Source of the DNA: Microvirga soli
GTDB taxonomy: Bacteria; Pseudomonadota; Alphaproteobacteria; Rhizobiales; Beijerinckiaceae
NCBI RefSeq assembly: GCF_016734765.1
Contig: NZ_JAERQE010000003.1
Span: 248,001-312,000 of the forward strand
DNA: 64,000 nt
Direction of reading: 5' to 3'
The number at the start of each line of letters is the position of its first letter. The stretch's first letter is position 1. Shown here one piece after another: positions 16,637 through 24,606 of this stretch. The notes below the pieces were generated by a model. It was not told where the DNA came from. It saw only the letters and a program-made list of their open reading frames with translations, and ran no database searches. Position numbers and translations under genes: made by a program.

Positions 16637-17078
16637 ATCAGCTCCATCGGCCTTCCATGCGCATGCCATAGCGCGCCGGGGCAGGGGCGGGAATCCCTTT
16701 TTCCTGCATAGGTAGGCTTTCGCGGGAACGGGTTCCGGCCCCCGACAGGGTGAGGCCTCCTACCTCCTATGCTCTGATCCGGCCTTCCGCGCCTGGTCTA
16801 TGATGGCTGAATCCGGTCGCAGTTGCAGCCGGTCGATGAGGCGGGGACCGGTGCCGGATGTACGCACGGTCCCCGTTCCATATCCGGACCTCATCCCATC
16901 AGATCCCCCAGGTTGAGAGGGGAACTGCCCGCCTCTTCGGTGACCTCAGACGCTCACGCGGCCAAAAAGCCGAGCTTGGATGGATCCAGGCCCCTTGGAT
17001 GGGAGTTCTGGTTCCAGCTGGATCGGAACAGCCAACGGAACCGGAAGCTCCTTCCGGAGGTCTGCCAGAGGGGGCGAA
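16637..17078. other. Intergenic region between divergent serA and endonuclease/exonuclease-family gene
   Basis: 442 bp without a convincing gene. It must carry the serA promoter and probably that of the rightward gene. The only clear structure is an inverted repeat with nine-base arms (CGGGGACCG at 16842-16850 and CGGTCCCCG at 16867-16875) around a 16-base spacer. No tRNA or known riboswitch was recognised. Confidence 0.6.
16842..16875. repeat. Nine-base-arm inverted repeat upstream of serA
   Basis: Perfect arms CGGGGACCG / CGGTCCCCG separated by 16 bases. It lies about 205 bp upstream of serA and 204 bp upstream of the rightward gene. It could be an operator or a leader hairpin. No T-run follows on either strand, so it is not a terminator. 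Confidence 0.4.
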
Positions 17079-17852
17079 GTGCCGCGAATCCTGACCTACA
17101 ACGTGCACCGCTGCCTAGGCACAGATGGGCGGCTGTCTCCTGCTCGCATCGCCGATGTGATTGCAGCCTATGAACCCGACGTCGTCGCCCTGCAGGAGCT
17201 CGACGTAGGGCGGGTCAGAACAGGGAGCGTCGATCAGGCTCATGCGATCGCCCAGGCGCTCGGAATGCACGTCCACTTCCATGCCAGCATGCGGGTGCTC
17301 GAAGAGGAGTACGGCAACGCAATCCTGACGCCTCGACCTTCGAAGCTCATCAAGGCGGAGGCCCTGCCGGGCCTGGCCGGAAAGCCACGCCTTGAACCAC
17401 GGGGGGCTCTTTGGGCCTCGATCAACCTCGCAGGCACCAATGTCCAGATCATCAACACCCATCTGGGCCTGCGCCGCCACGAGAGGCTCGCCCAGGTGAA
17501 TGCCCTGCTGGGACCGCACTGGCTCGGTCATCAGAGCTGCCGTGAACCAGCCATTCTGCTGGGGGACTTCAACGCCACACCGCGATCCCGTACGTATCAG
17601 CGTCTCACTGCACAACTCTGGGACGCGCAAGCGCTTGCAAAACTTCCCAAGCCCAGGGCAACCTTTCCGTCGCGCTTGCCATTGCTGCGCATCGACCACG
17701 TTTTCGTCAGCCGCGGCATTGCAGTCCAGCGGGTGGAGGCGGTCAGGACGCCATTGGCCCGTATCGCCTCAGACCATCTTCCGCTTCTGGTCGAATTCCA
17801 GATCCTCCGTGGCAAGGTCCACCAAGCCAGCATGGCCCAGGCCCACGGGTGA
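17079..17852 (+). CDS. Endonuclease/exonuclease/phosphatase (EEP) family protein, YbhP-like
   Basis: About 257 residues. EEP-fold motifs occur in order: TYNVHRCLG, VALQELD (metal Glu), INTHLGL, LLGDFNATP, RIDHVFVS and ASDHLPLLVEF (catalytic His). GTG at 17079 follows GAGGGGGCGAA. The family cleaves phosphodiester bonds in DNA or phospholipid-like substrates. Next to a YbhN-like membrane protein and a phospholipase D-type enzyme it matches the E. coli ybhP-ybhN-clsB group, so a lipid-related role is more likely than DNA repair; this rests on context. Confidence 0.85.
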   Translation: MPRILTYNVHRCLGTDGRLSPARIADVIAAYEPDVVALQELDVGRVRTGSVDQAHAIAQALGMHVHFHASMRVLEEEYGNAILTPRPSKLIKAEALPGLAGKPRLEPRGALWASINLAGTNVQIINTHLGLRRHERLAQVNALLGPHWLGHQSCREPAILLGDFNATPRSRTYQRLTAQLWDAQALAKLPKPRATFPSRLPLLRIDHVFVSRGIAVQRVEAVRTPLARIASDHLPLLVEFQILRGKVHQASMAQAHG

Positions 17853-17955
17853 GAGGCATTATAGAGGCGTCTGACGGATCGCACGCCTGGCTTTTGCGTT
17901 GAGCTTCAGGAGCGTGGCCGTTCGCTGCTGCGGCTCAACGCCGATGAGGAGAGGA

Positions 17956-18900
17956 ATGCGGAACTGGAAGTACCTGATTGCTGCGGCTGCCATAGGCTTG
18001 GCAGCTTTCCTGCTGTATCGTACGCTCAATCGCTACAGCCTGGACGAGCTGATTGCCGCCGTCACTGCCGTTCCCGTTCCGAGGCTCCTGGCTGCCGCAG
18101 GGTTTGCCGCAGCAAGCTATGTGTCCCTGACGTTCTTCGACTACTTGGCCCTGCACTATGTCGGCAGGCCGCTCCCCTATCCGAAAGCCGCCTTGGCCTC
18201 CTTCACAGCTCTGTCCCTCGGCCATAACATTGGATTGGCCGCCTTGAGCAGTGGTGCGGTGCGCTATCGCTTCTACAGCCGCTGGGGCCTGAGTGCAGGC
18301 GTGGTCGCGAAGGTCATCGTCTTCTGCGGTGTCACCGTCGGACTAGGCCTGCTGACGCTGGGTGGGACAGCCTTGCTTCTGCGCTCCAGCCTGGCCGTGG
18401 AGATTACCGGGCTGACGCATCCGGTGGTCATCGTCTTGGGGCTCGGCTGTCTTGCGGTGCCGGTGATCTATCTGATCCTGTCCCTCTTCGTGCGCAGGCC
18501 GCTGCGGATCCGGCGCTGGTCGCTTGAGATTCCAGCCTTTCGGCTTGCCATCGGACAGGTCCTCGTCGGATCCATCAACTTCGCCTTCGTGGCCGCCTGC
18601 CTTCACCAAGCCCTCGCGGCCGTGGCAGACGTAGCGTATCTGGGCGTGGCTTCCGTCTATGTGATCGCCAATGCGACGGCGTTGGTCAGCCATGTGCCTG
18701 GAGGGCTTGGCGTGATCGAGAGCGTCGTCATGTACCTTCTGCCGCAGAGCGACCTGATCGGCCCGCTGCTGGTATTCCGGTTCGTCTATTTCCTTGCACC
18801 GCTTGGCCTAGGGAGCATTCTGTTTGCCGTAACCGAGCTGGTTATGCGGCATCGTGGATCCGGCTCTGAAGGAGATGCTCCTGTCCCCGCGAAGGCCTAG
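17956..18900 (+). CDS. YbhN/UPF0104 family integral membrane protein
   Basis: About 314 residues, mostly hydrophobic with roughly seven to eight membrane segments. The LSLGHNIGLAALSSGAVRYRFY region and the VPGGLGVIESVVMYLLP motif typify the UPF0104 / lysylphosphatidylglycerol-synthetase membrane domain family. It lacks the soluble aminoacyl-transfer domain of full-length MprF, so a transfer reaction is not expected; related proteins are linked to lipid or glycan handling. ATG at 17956 is preceded by AGGAGAGGA. It follows the EEP gene by about 100 bp on the same strand. Confidence 0.85.
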   Translation: MRNWKYLIAAAAIGLAAFLLYRTLNRYSLDELIAAVTAVPVPRLLAAAGFAAASYVSLTFFDYLALHYVGRPLPYPKAALASFTALSLGHNIGLAALSSGAVRYRFYSRWGLSAGVVAKVIVFCGVTVGLGLLTLGGTALLLRSSLAVEITGLTHPVVIVLGLGCLAVPVIYLILSLFVRRPLRIRRWSLEIPAFRLAIGQVLVGSINFAFVAACLHQALAAVADVAYLGVASVYVIANATALVSHVPGGLGVIESVVMYLLPQSDLIGPLLVFRFVYFLAPLGLGSILFAVTELVMRHRGSGSEGDAPVPAKA

Positions 18901-18903
18901 AGA

Positions 18904-20403
18904 TTAGCCCTTGCGGCGACGGAAGAGGGAGAGCGGTTCGAAAGGCTCGAGCGGGTCCAGGAGACCGGTTCCCGGTGCTGGCGCATCCGGCCCGTCGTCG
19001 GCCATGGCTCCAAAGGGACGCAGGCCACGGACCGCCATATTGAGCCGATCGATGGCCCGAATGAGGGATCCGCCTGCTTCTTCAAGGACCTCAGTAAATG
19101 TATCCGGCTGAGTCTCCAGGTGCTCGGCAAGGAGCCGGTCTCTCAGGCAGGCAATGGTCCTGCGCTCTTCCTCACCCGTCGCCTCGATAGCGAGGTCGCA
19201 CTCGCTGTCGAGACCCATGGAGCGGTTGTTCAGGTTCGAGGAGCCAACGCGCAGGAACACGTCGTCGACGATGATGAGCTTGGAGTGGATGAGCACCTGG
19301 CATTCCCCGCCTGCTCCATTGGGGATGACCGGGTAGTAAACCCGCAGGCGATCATAGTGATCGCATTTGCGCAGGCGCCGGATCAGCCTGTCCCGGTTCG
19401 TGCCCATGACCAGCTCTTCGGCCCAGCCATGGGATTCATGTGTCTGGATCACCACGATCTCCGGCCCGTCGGGATCGGCCAGACGCTGTTCCAGAACGTC
19501 TCCAATGGCAGGGGCGGTCATGTACTGAGCTTCGATGTAGATGCTCTTCCTGGCTGCGGACAGTGCATCCAGGGTCAGGGCGGCTGCCTCCTGCGCGGCA
19601 GGCTGGTCTCCCCAGGCCGGATAGGTTCTGGCGATGGCCACCGGCACATTGACGAAATCGGCGGCAAGCTCCTCCGGCCATGGGTCAGCCCCGTCCGGCA
19701 TGGCCGGGCTCAGATCCTCTCCCGTGGCAGATTTCCAGCGGCCGTAGCCCACTTCGGCAACGGATCGTGCCGCCTCGCCATCCACAACCATCTGCAGATC
19801 GTGGACCGGCTCGTAGATGCATCCATCATCCTTGAGGCGGATAGGGTCATCGCAGGCATGGCGATGGGTGTCCCAGCGTTCGACCGTCAGGTCCATGCCG
19901 CCGACGAACGCCAAGGCGTCGTCGATGCAGACGATCTTCTGGTGGTGGGCGGCGTAAAGTGGGTGGTGGGTGTCGAGCTTAAGGTGGAGGCGTGGATGGT
20001 CCTGCCACTCGGCGCCGAAGATGAGCGGGCCGGGAGCCCCGGGGGCATGCACGACGGCAACGCTCCACACCAGGATCCTAACCTCAAGCTCCGGATTGGC
20101 TTCGACGAGAGTGCGGAGCAGGGGGCCGAGCGGGGGCGACTCCTCGGCGCTCGCGTCCGGGCGCAGGCGGATGCTGCCGTCGAAATCCCAGCCGATAATG
20201 AGGATGGAGCGTCTGGCGCGGCGCAGGGCCGCTTCCAGGCAGGCAAAGTAAGGGGCGCCGTCGATCAGGACCGATGCACGATCGGCCGGGGCAGCGCGCC
20301 AGCAATTCTGTCCTGAACGCAGGATCGAGCCCTCGGGCAGCCGTAGGGCAGCCTGGGCGAACTGAAGTTCTTGCCGGGTCGTCGTTTCTTCCAGAAGCTG
20401 CAC
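18904..20403 (-). CDS. Phospholipase D family protein, cardiolipin-synthase-like
   Basis: 499 residues with two HxKxxxxD motifs, H154-K156-D161 (HHQKIVCIDD) and H373-K375-D380 (IHSKLIIVDD), the latter followed by GSSNLNNRSMGLD. This is the layout of cardiolipin synthase and phospholipase D, which pass a phosphatidyl group through a phospho-His intermediate. No N-terminal membrane anchor is present, unlike ClsA, and it is closer in layout to ClsB or to PLD-type hydrolases. It converges on the YbhN-like gene, three bases apart. The final acceptor (phosphatidylglycerol, ethanolamine or water) cannot be told from the sequence. Confidence 0.87.
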   Translation of the reverse strand: MQLLEETTTRQELQFAQAALRLPEGSILRSGQNCWRAAPADRASVLIDGAPYFACLEAALRRARRSILIIGWDFDGSIRLRPDASAEESPPLGPLLRTLVEANPELEVRILVWSVAVVHAPGAPGPLIFGAEWQDHPRLHLKLDTHHPLYAAHHQKIVCIDDALAFVGGMDLTVERWDTHRHACDDPIRLKDDGCIYEPVHDLQMVVDGEAARSVAEVGYGRWKSATGEDLSPAMPDGADPWPEELAADFVNVPVAIARTYPAWGDQPAAQEAAALTLDALSAARKSIYIEAQYMTAPAIGDVLEQRLADPDGPEIVVIQTHESHGWAEELVMGTNRDRLIRRLRKCDHYDRLRVYYPVIPNGAGGECQVLIHSKLIIVDDVFLRVGSSNLNNRSMGLDSECDLAIEATGEEERRTIACLRDRLLAEHLETQPDTFTEVLEEAGGSLIRAIDRLNMAVRGLRPFGAMADDGPDAPAPGTGLLDPLEPFEPLSLFRRRKG

Positions 20404-20564
20404 GCGACTAAGATCCTAAACGCAGTCCTGTGCCAACTCGGGAGCCGAGGCCAAGGTTCCGATGGAAACAGAGCGCCTCAAAATCGTTGCCCAGATCGAG
20501 CGGGCTTGCGGATTGAGCCCGCATCGGAAATTTATGGATCACTTCAAAGAGTTGGTGGAACAGA

Positions 20565-21179
20565 GTGTTTGATTGGATCGTCAGCCTGATCGACAAGGCC
20601 GGATATCTCGGCATCGCCCTGCTCATGTTATTGGAGAATGTGTTTCCGCCAATCCCATCGGAACTCATCATGCCCTTGGCAGGATTTTCCGCCGCCAAAG
20701 GGACACTCAGCCTCACGGGTGTTCTTATTGCAGGGACGGTCGGTTCGCTCGCCGGCGCTTATTTCTGGTTTCTGATCGGCCGCTGGATCGGAGCAAACCG
20801 TCTGAAGCGGTTCGCGGCCAAGCATGGGCGATGGCTGACCATGCATCCCGACGAGGTGGACCAGGCCAGGGCCTACTTCTCCCGTCATCAGGCGCTTGCC
20901 CTGTTTCTCGGGCGCCTGATTCCGGCGATCCGTTCTCTGATTTCGGTTCCAGCAGGGGTGAACTGTATTCCGATTTCCACGTTCCTGCTGTGGAGCTCTC
21001 TCGGAACGGCCCTCTGGGCGAGCTTTCTTGCAGGCGCCGGGTACCTCCTGGAGAGCCAGTATGAGAGAGTTGCGGAATGGCTGAACCCTGTCTCGAATGT
21101 GGTCATTGCGGGTCTCGCTGTTTGGTATGTGTACAGGGTCATCCGCTTCAAGGCGCCTGAAGCCGCCGAAGGTGCCTGA
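20565..21179 (+). CDS. DedA family membrane protein
   Basis: 204 residues. The family motifs are present: LLMLLENVFPPIPSELIMPLAGF near the N-terminus (first part), and FLGRLIPAIRSLISVPAG with the conserved arginines, plus four to five membrane segments. DedA proteins act in lipid flipping (undecaprenyl phosphate or phospholipid scrambling) and in proton-motive-force-dependent resistance. GTG at 20565 is the start. It is divergent from the phospholipase D gene and fits the membrane-lipid character of this stretch. Confidence 0.9.
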   Translation: MFDWIVSLIDKAGYLGIALLMLLENVFPPIPSELIMPLAGFSAAKGTLSLTGVLIAGTVGSLAGAYFWFLIGRWIGANRLKRFAAKHGRWLTMHPDEVDQARAYFSRHQALALFLGRLIPAIRSLISVPAGVNCIPISTFLLWSSLGTALWASFLAGAGYLLESQYERVAEWLNPVSNVVIAGLAVWYVYRVIRFKAPEAAEGA

Positions 21180-21370
21180 AAATTCATCGGTGCTGGTTCG
21201 ATTTCTAAGCAGGCATTTGCTGCAGATTCCAGCCTCTGCCGTTGCCAATTTGGCGAAGCGCATAATAATTTACACAGTTCGAACGGTGGGCGCACCAAAC
21301 GCGGCAGGCTGGCCCTGCTCTTCTTCTGCGTTCATCTGGCTGGGCATGACATCAGGACTGAAGGGCGACT

Positions 21371-21694
21371 ATGGACAAGGAACTTGAAAGCAGAATCCGT
21401 GAACGGGCTTACGAGCTCTGGATGCGGCACGGGGCGCTTCCTGATCGGGCGGACGAGTACTGGTATCAGGCCGAGCGCGAGCTTCTCGGCGAAAGCAGTG
21501 AAGGATCAGGTGTCCAACCTCCATCCCTCATCGATCCTGCCCCGTTGGGCATGACCAGCATGACGGCCGATGAGGCTCCTCCGGCTGCTCCGAAGACCCG
21601 TAAGAAGCGCAGTTCTGCTCCTGCTTCAGTGGAGGAAAGCAGCGAGGCTCCTGCCGCCGCGCCAAAGCGCAAGCGCACCACGCGGGTGACTTGA
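21371..21694 (+). CDS. DUF2934 domain-containing protein
   Basis: 107 residues. The first 40 (RIRERAYELWMRHGALPD then DEYWYQAERELL) are a clear DUF2934 domain, a short helical unit of unknown function common in Hyphomicrobiales. The remainder is low-complexity, rich in Ala, Ser and Pro, ending in clusters of Lys and Arg (RKKRSS, KRKRTTR) that could bind nucleic acid. Start ATG 21371. Confidence 0.82.
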   Translation: MDKELESRIRERAYELWMRHGALPDRADEYWYQAERELLGESSEGSGVQPPSLIDPAPLGMTSMTADEAPPAAPKTRKKRSSAPASVEESSEAPAAAPKRKRTTRVT

Positions 21695-21797
21695 GCACGA
21701 TCAGCATACGAGCCTTCGGCCATCGGTCAAAGGCTCCCGGGCGGTACTCCGTTGAAGTCGAGCGGGCGACAATTACCAGCAGCCATCCCGGCCTCTA

Positions 21798-21803
21798 TAT
21801 AAT
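21798..21803 (+). promoter_or_regulatory. Possible -10 element upstream of glgC
   Basis: TATAAT inside CTATATAATC, 33 bases before the glgC start codon. No good -35 hexamer stands at standard spacing, so this is a weak call. Confidence 0.3.
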
Positions 21804-21835
21804 CAGGTGACTGCCTTTGATGTGAGGACCCGGCC

Positions 21836-23119
21836 TTGCCGAATTCCAGCGTTCCCTACGCGCCTCTCGCCCGCCATGCCATGGCGTACATTCTAGCCGG
21901 CGGTCGCGGCAGCCGATTAATGGAACTGACTGACATTCGCGCTAAGCCTGCGGTCTATTTCGGCGGCAATACACGGATCATCGATTTTGCACTCTCGAAC
22001 GCCCTGAACTCCGGCATCAGGCGCATCGGAGTGGCGACGCAGTACAAGGCTCACAGCCTGATCCGTCATCTGCAGCGCGGATGGAACTACTTCCGCGCCG
22101 AGCGAAACGAAAGCTTCGATATTCTGCCGGCCAGCCAGCGTGTCTCGGAAACAATGTGGTACGAGGGCACGGCCGATGCGGTGTATCAGAACATCGACAT
22201 CATCGCGAGCATCGATCCCGAATACATCATCCTCCTGGCCGGCGACCACATCTACAAGATGGATTACGAGCTCATGTTGCGGCAGCACGTCGATATGGGG
22301 GCCGACGTGACAGTCGGTTGCCTCGAGGTGCCGCGCATGGAGGCTACCGGCTTTGGCGTCATGGCCGTCGACGAGACGGATCGCATTGTCTCCTTCCTCG
22401 AGAAGCCTGCCGATCCGCCCGGCATGCCGGACAACCCGGACAAGGCCCTGGCCAGCATGGGCATCTACGTCTTCAACACCCGGTTCCTCTTCGATCAGTT
22501 GAGACGCGATGCGGAGACGCCCGGCTCCAACCGGGATTTCGGGAAGGACATCATCCCCTATCTGGTTCAGCACGGCAAAGCCGTGGCGCATCGTTTCACG
22601 CGCTCATGCGTCCGCTCCGGGGCGGAAGCCGGTGGAAGGGATGCGGAGGCCTATTGGCGGGATGTCGGGACCGTGGACGCGTACTGGGAAGCGAATATCG
22701 ATCTGACGGCGATCGTTCCCTCCCTCGACCTCTATGATCACGATTGGCCGATCTCGACCTTTACGGAGACATGGCCGCCGGCGAAGTTCGTGCATGATGA
22801 AGAGGGGCGCCGCGGTCACGCCATCAACTCGCTCGTCTCCAGCGGCTGCATCGTGTCTGGAGCGGCTCTGCGCCAGTCCCTCGTCTTTACCGGCGTGCAT
22901 CTCCATTCATACGCGTCCGTCGAAGGAGCCGTTATTCTCCCCTATGCGGATGTCGGAAAGGGTGTGCGGCTCAAGAACGTCGTCGTCGACCGGGGTGTTC
23001 GCATTCCTGACGGTCTTGTGGTGGGCGAGGATCCTGAACTCGACGCCAAACGGTTTCGCCGCACCGAGAAGGGCATCAGCCTGATTACGAAGCCGATGAT
23101 CGAGAGATTGGCCGGATGA
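21836..23119 (+). CDS. glgC: Glucose-1-phosphate adenylyltransferase (ADP-glucose pyrophosphorylase)
   Basis: 427 residues. The N-terminal nucleotidyl-transferase domain shows [22 protein letters not shown] and [11 protein letters not shown]; a left-handed beta-helix follows towards the C-terminus ([13 protein letters not shown], then [15 protein letters not shown]). It makes ADP-glucose from glucose-1-phosphate and ATP, the committed step of glycogen synthesis, and is normally controlled by glycolytic metabolites. The start is TTG at 21836 behind TGAGGACC; the first internal ATG would cut into the nucleotide loop. Its stop overlaps the glgA start by four bases. Confidence 0.95.
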   Translation: MPNSSVPYAPLARHAMAYILAGGRGSRLMELTDIRAKPAVYFGGNTRIIDFALSNALNSGIRRIGVATQYKAHSLIRHLQRGWNYFRAERNESFDILPASQRVSETMWYEGTADAVYQNIDIIASIDPEYIILLAGDHIYKMDYELMLRQHVDMGADVTVGCLEVPRMEATGFGVMAVDETDRIVSFLEKPADPPGMPDNPDKALASMGIYVFNTRFLFDQLRRDAETPGSNRDFGKDIIPYLVQHGKAVAHRFTRSCVRSGAEAGGRDAEAYWRDVGTVDAYWEANIDLTAIVPSLDLYDHDWPISTFTETWPPAKFVHDEEGRRGHAINSLVSSGCIVSGAALRQSLVFTGVHLHSYASVEGAVILPYADVGKGVRLKNVVVDRGVRIPDGLVVGEDPELDAKRFRRTEKGISLITKPMIERLAG

Positions 23120-24564
23120 GGCCTCTGAACGTTCTCTCCGTCACGTCAGAGATATTTCCCATCATCAAGACCGGCGGATTGGCAGATGTCGCCGGAGCCC
23201 TTCCATCCGCCCTCGCGCTGGAGGACGTGACAGTCATCACGCTCGTTCCAGGGTATCCAGCCGTTCTGAAGGCGCTCGAAGGCTCACGGGTCGTCCATCA
23301 CTATTCCGGCTTCTTCGGCGGAACGGCAAGCCTGCTGTCCGGAAGGGCAGGAGATCTGGACCTCTTCGTCATCGATGCTCCGCATCTCTACGACCGGCCT
23401 GGGTCTCCCTACCTTGCGCCTGATGGCCAAGACTGGCCGGACAATGCGCGGCGCTTCGCGGCCCTAGCGCGGACAGCCGCCGATATTGGACTGGGGCTGG
23501 CGCCTGGGTTTGTGCCCGATGTGATTCATGCCCATGATTGGCAGGCAGGTCTTGTGCCGATTTACCTGAGCCTTGCAGAAGGCCCTCGTCCTGCAACGGT
23601 GATGACGATCCACAATATCGCTTTTCAGGGTGCCTTTCCTGCATATCTGTTGTTCGAGTTGGGACTACCGGCCAGCACCTTCACCATCGACGGCGTCGAA
23701 TATTACGGGCAGATTGGGTTTCTGAAGGCCGGTCTGCAGCACGCTGATCGGATCACGACCGTTTCACCAACCTATGCCAAGGAGATTCAGACGCTTGGAG
23801 GCGGGATGGGTCTCGATGGGTTGCTTCGGGTCCGTTCTGGTGTTGTCTCCGGCATTCTGAACGGGATCGACGACAAGGTCTGGGATCCTGAGACGGACAC
23901 ATATCTCGAACAGACATACAACCGCGACACTCTCAACACTCGTATTGCCAACAAGACGGCTCTGCAGAGGCGCTTGGGCCTCAGCCAGAACCCGGACGTT
24001 TTGCTCTTCGGTGTCGTTAGCCGCCTCTCCGAGCAGAAGGGGCTCGACCTCGTGCTCGCCGGCCTGACGAGGCTTCTTGCCGATGGAGCACAACTGGCGC
24101 TGCTGGGTTCCGGAGACCGGATCCTTGAGGACAGCTTCCAGGCCGCAAGCATTGCTCATCCCGGTCAGGTCGGATGCTTCTTCGGTTATGACGAGGGGCT
24201 TGCTCACCTGGTCCAAGGCGGCAGCGACGCTCTGCTTGTGCCCTCGCGGTTCGAACCTTGCGGCCTGACGCAGTTATGCGCCATGCGCTACGGGAGCATT
24301 CCCATCGTGTCCCGGGTAGGTGGGCTGGCCGATACGGTGATCGATGCCAACGAGATGGCTATCGCCACCGGTGTTGCCACAGGTTTCCAGTTCGCGCCCG
24401 TATCGCTCTCGTCGTTTACGGATGCGTTCCAACGAGCGACAAAGCTCTGGCGTGACACGGAAGCATGGCGACGCCTGCAGCATAACGGCATGAGCGCGGA
24501 CGTGAGTTGGCGGCGCCCTGCAAAGCAATATGCCGCCCTCTACCGGTCCTGTCTATCGACGTAA
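23116..24564 (+). CDS. glgA: Glycogen synthase (ADP-glucose type), copy 1
   Basis: 482 residues, GT5 family. [14 protein letters not shown] near the N-terminus binds ADP-glucose; HAHDWQAGL and TIHNIAFQG follow; the C-terminal Rossmann domain has the catalytic region [18 protein letters not shown]. It extends alpha-1,4-glucan chains from ADP-glucose. ATGA overlap with glgC shows translational coupling, and a strong terminator lies right after the stop. A second, quite different glgA is found at 33929. Confidence 0.95.
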   Translation: MRPLNVLSVTSEIFPIIKTGGLADVAGALPSALALEDVTVITLVPGYPAVLKALEGSRVVHHYSGFFGGTASLLSGRAGDLDLFVIDAPHLYDRPGSPYLAPDGQDWPDNARRFAALARTAADIGLGLAPGFVPDVIHAHDWQAGLVPIYLSLAEGPRPATVMTIHNIAFQGAFPAYLLFELGLPASTFTIDGVEYYGQIGFLKAGLQHADRITTVSPTYAKEIQTLGGGMGLDGLLRVRSGVVSGILNGIDDKVWDPETDTYLEQTYNRDTLNTRIANKTALQRRLGLSQNPDVLLFGVVSRLSEQKGLDLVLAGLTRLLADGAQLALLGSGDRILEDSFQAASIAHPGQVGCFFGYDEGLAHLVQGGSDALLVPSRFEPCGLTQLCAMRYGSIPIVSRVGGLADTVIDANEMAIATGVATGFQFAPVSLSSFTDAFQRATKLWRDTEAWRRLQHNGMSADVSWRRPAKQYAALYRSCLST

Positions 24565-24572
24565 GATCGATG

Positions 24573-24606
24573 GGAAGAGCGCCGTATCAGGCGCTCTTCC
24601 TTTTTT
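24573..24606 (+). terminator. Rho-independent terminator of glgCA, embedded in the end of glgX
   Basis: Eleven-base perfect arms (GGAAGAGCGCC at 24573-24583 and GGCGCTCTTCC at 24590-24600), a six-base loop, then six T. It ends the rightward glgC-glgA transcript. The stop codon of the leftward glgX (24587-24589) lies in the loop, so one arm also codes for the GlgX C-terminus. Confidence 0.9.
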
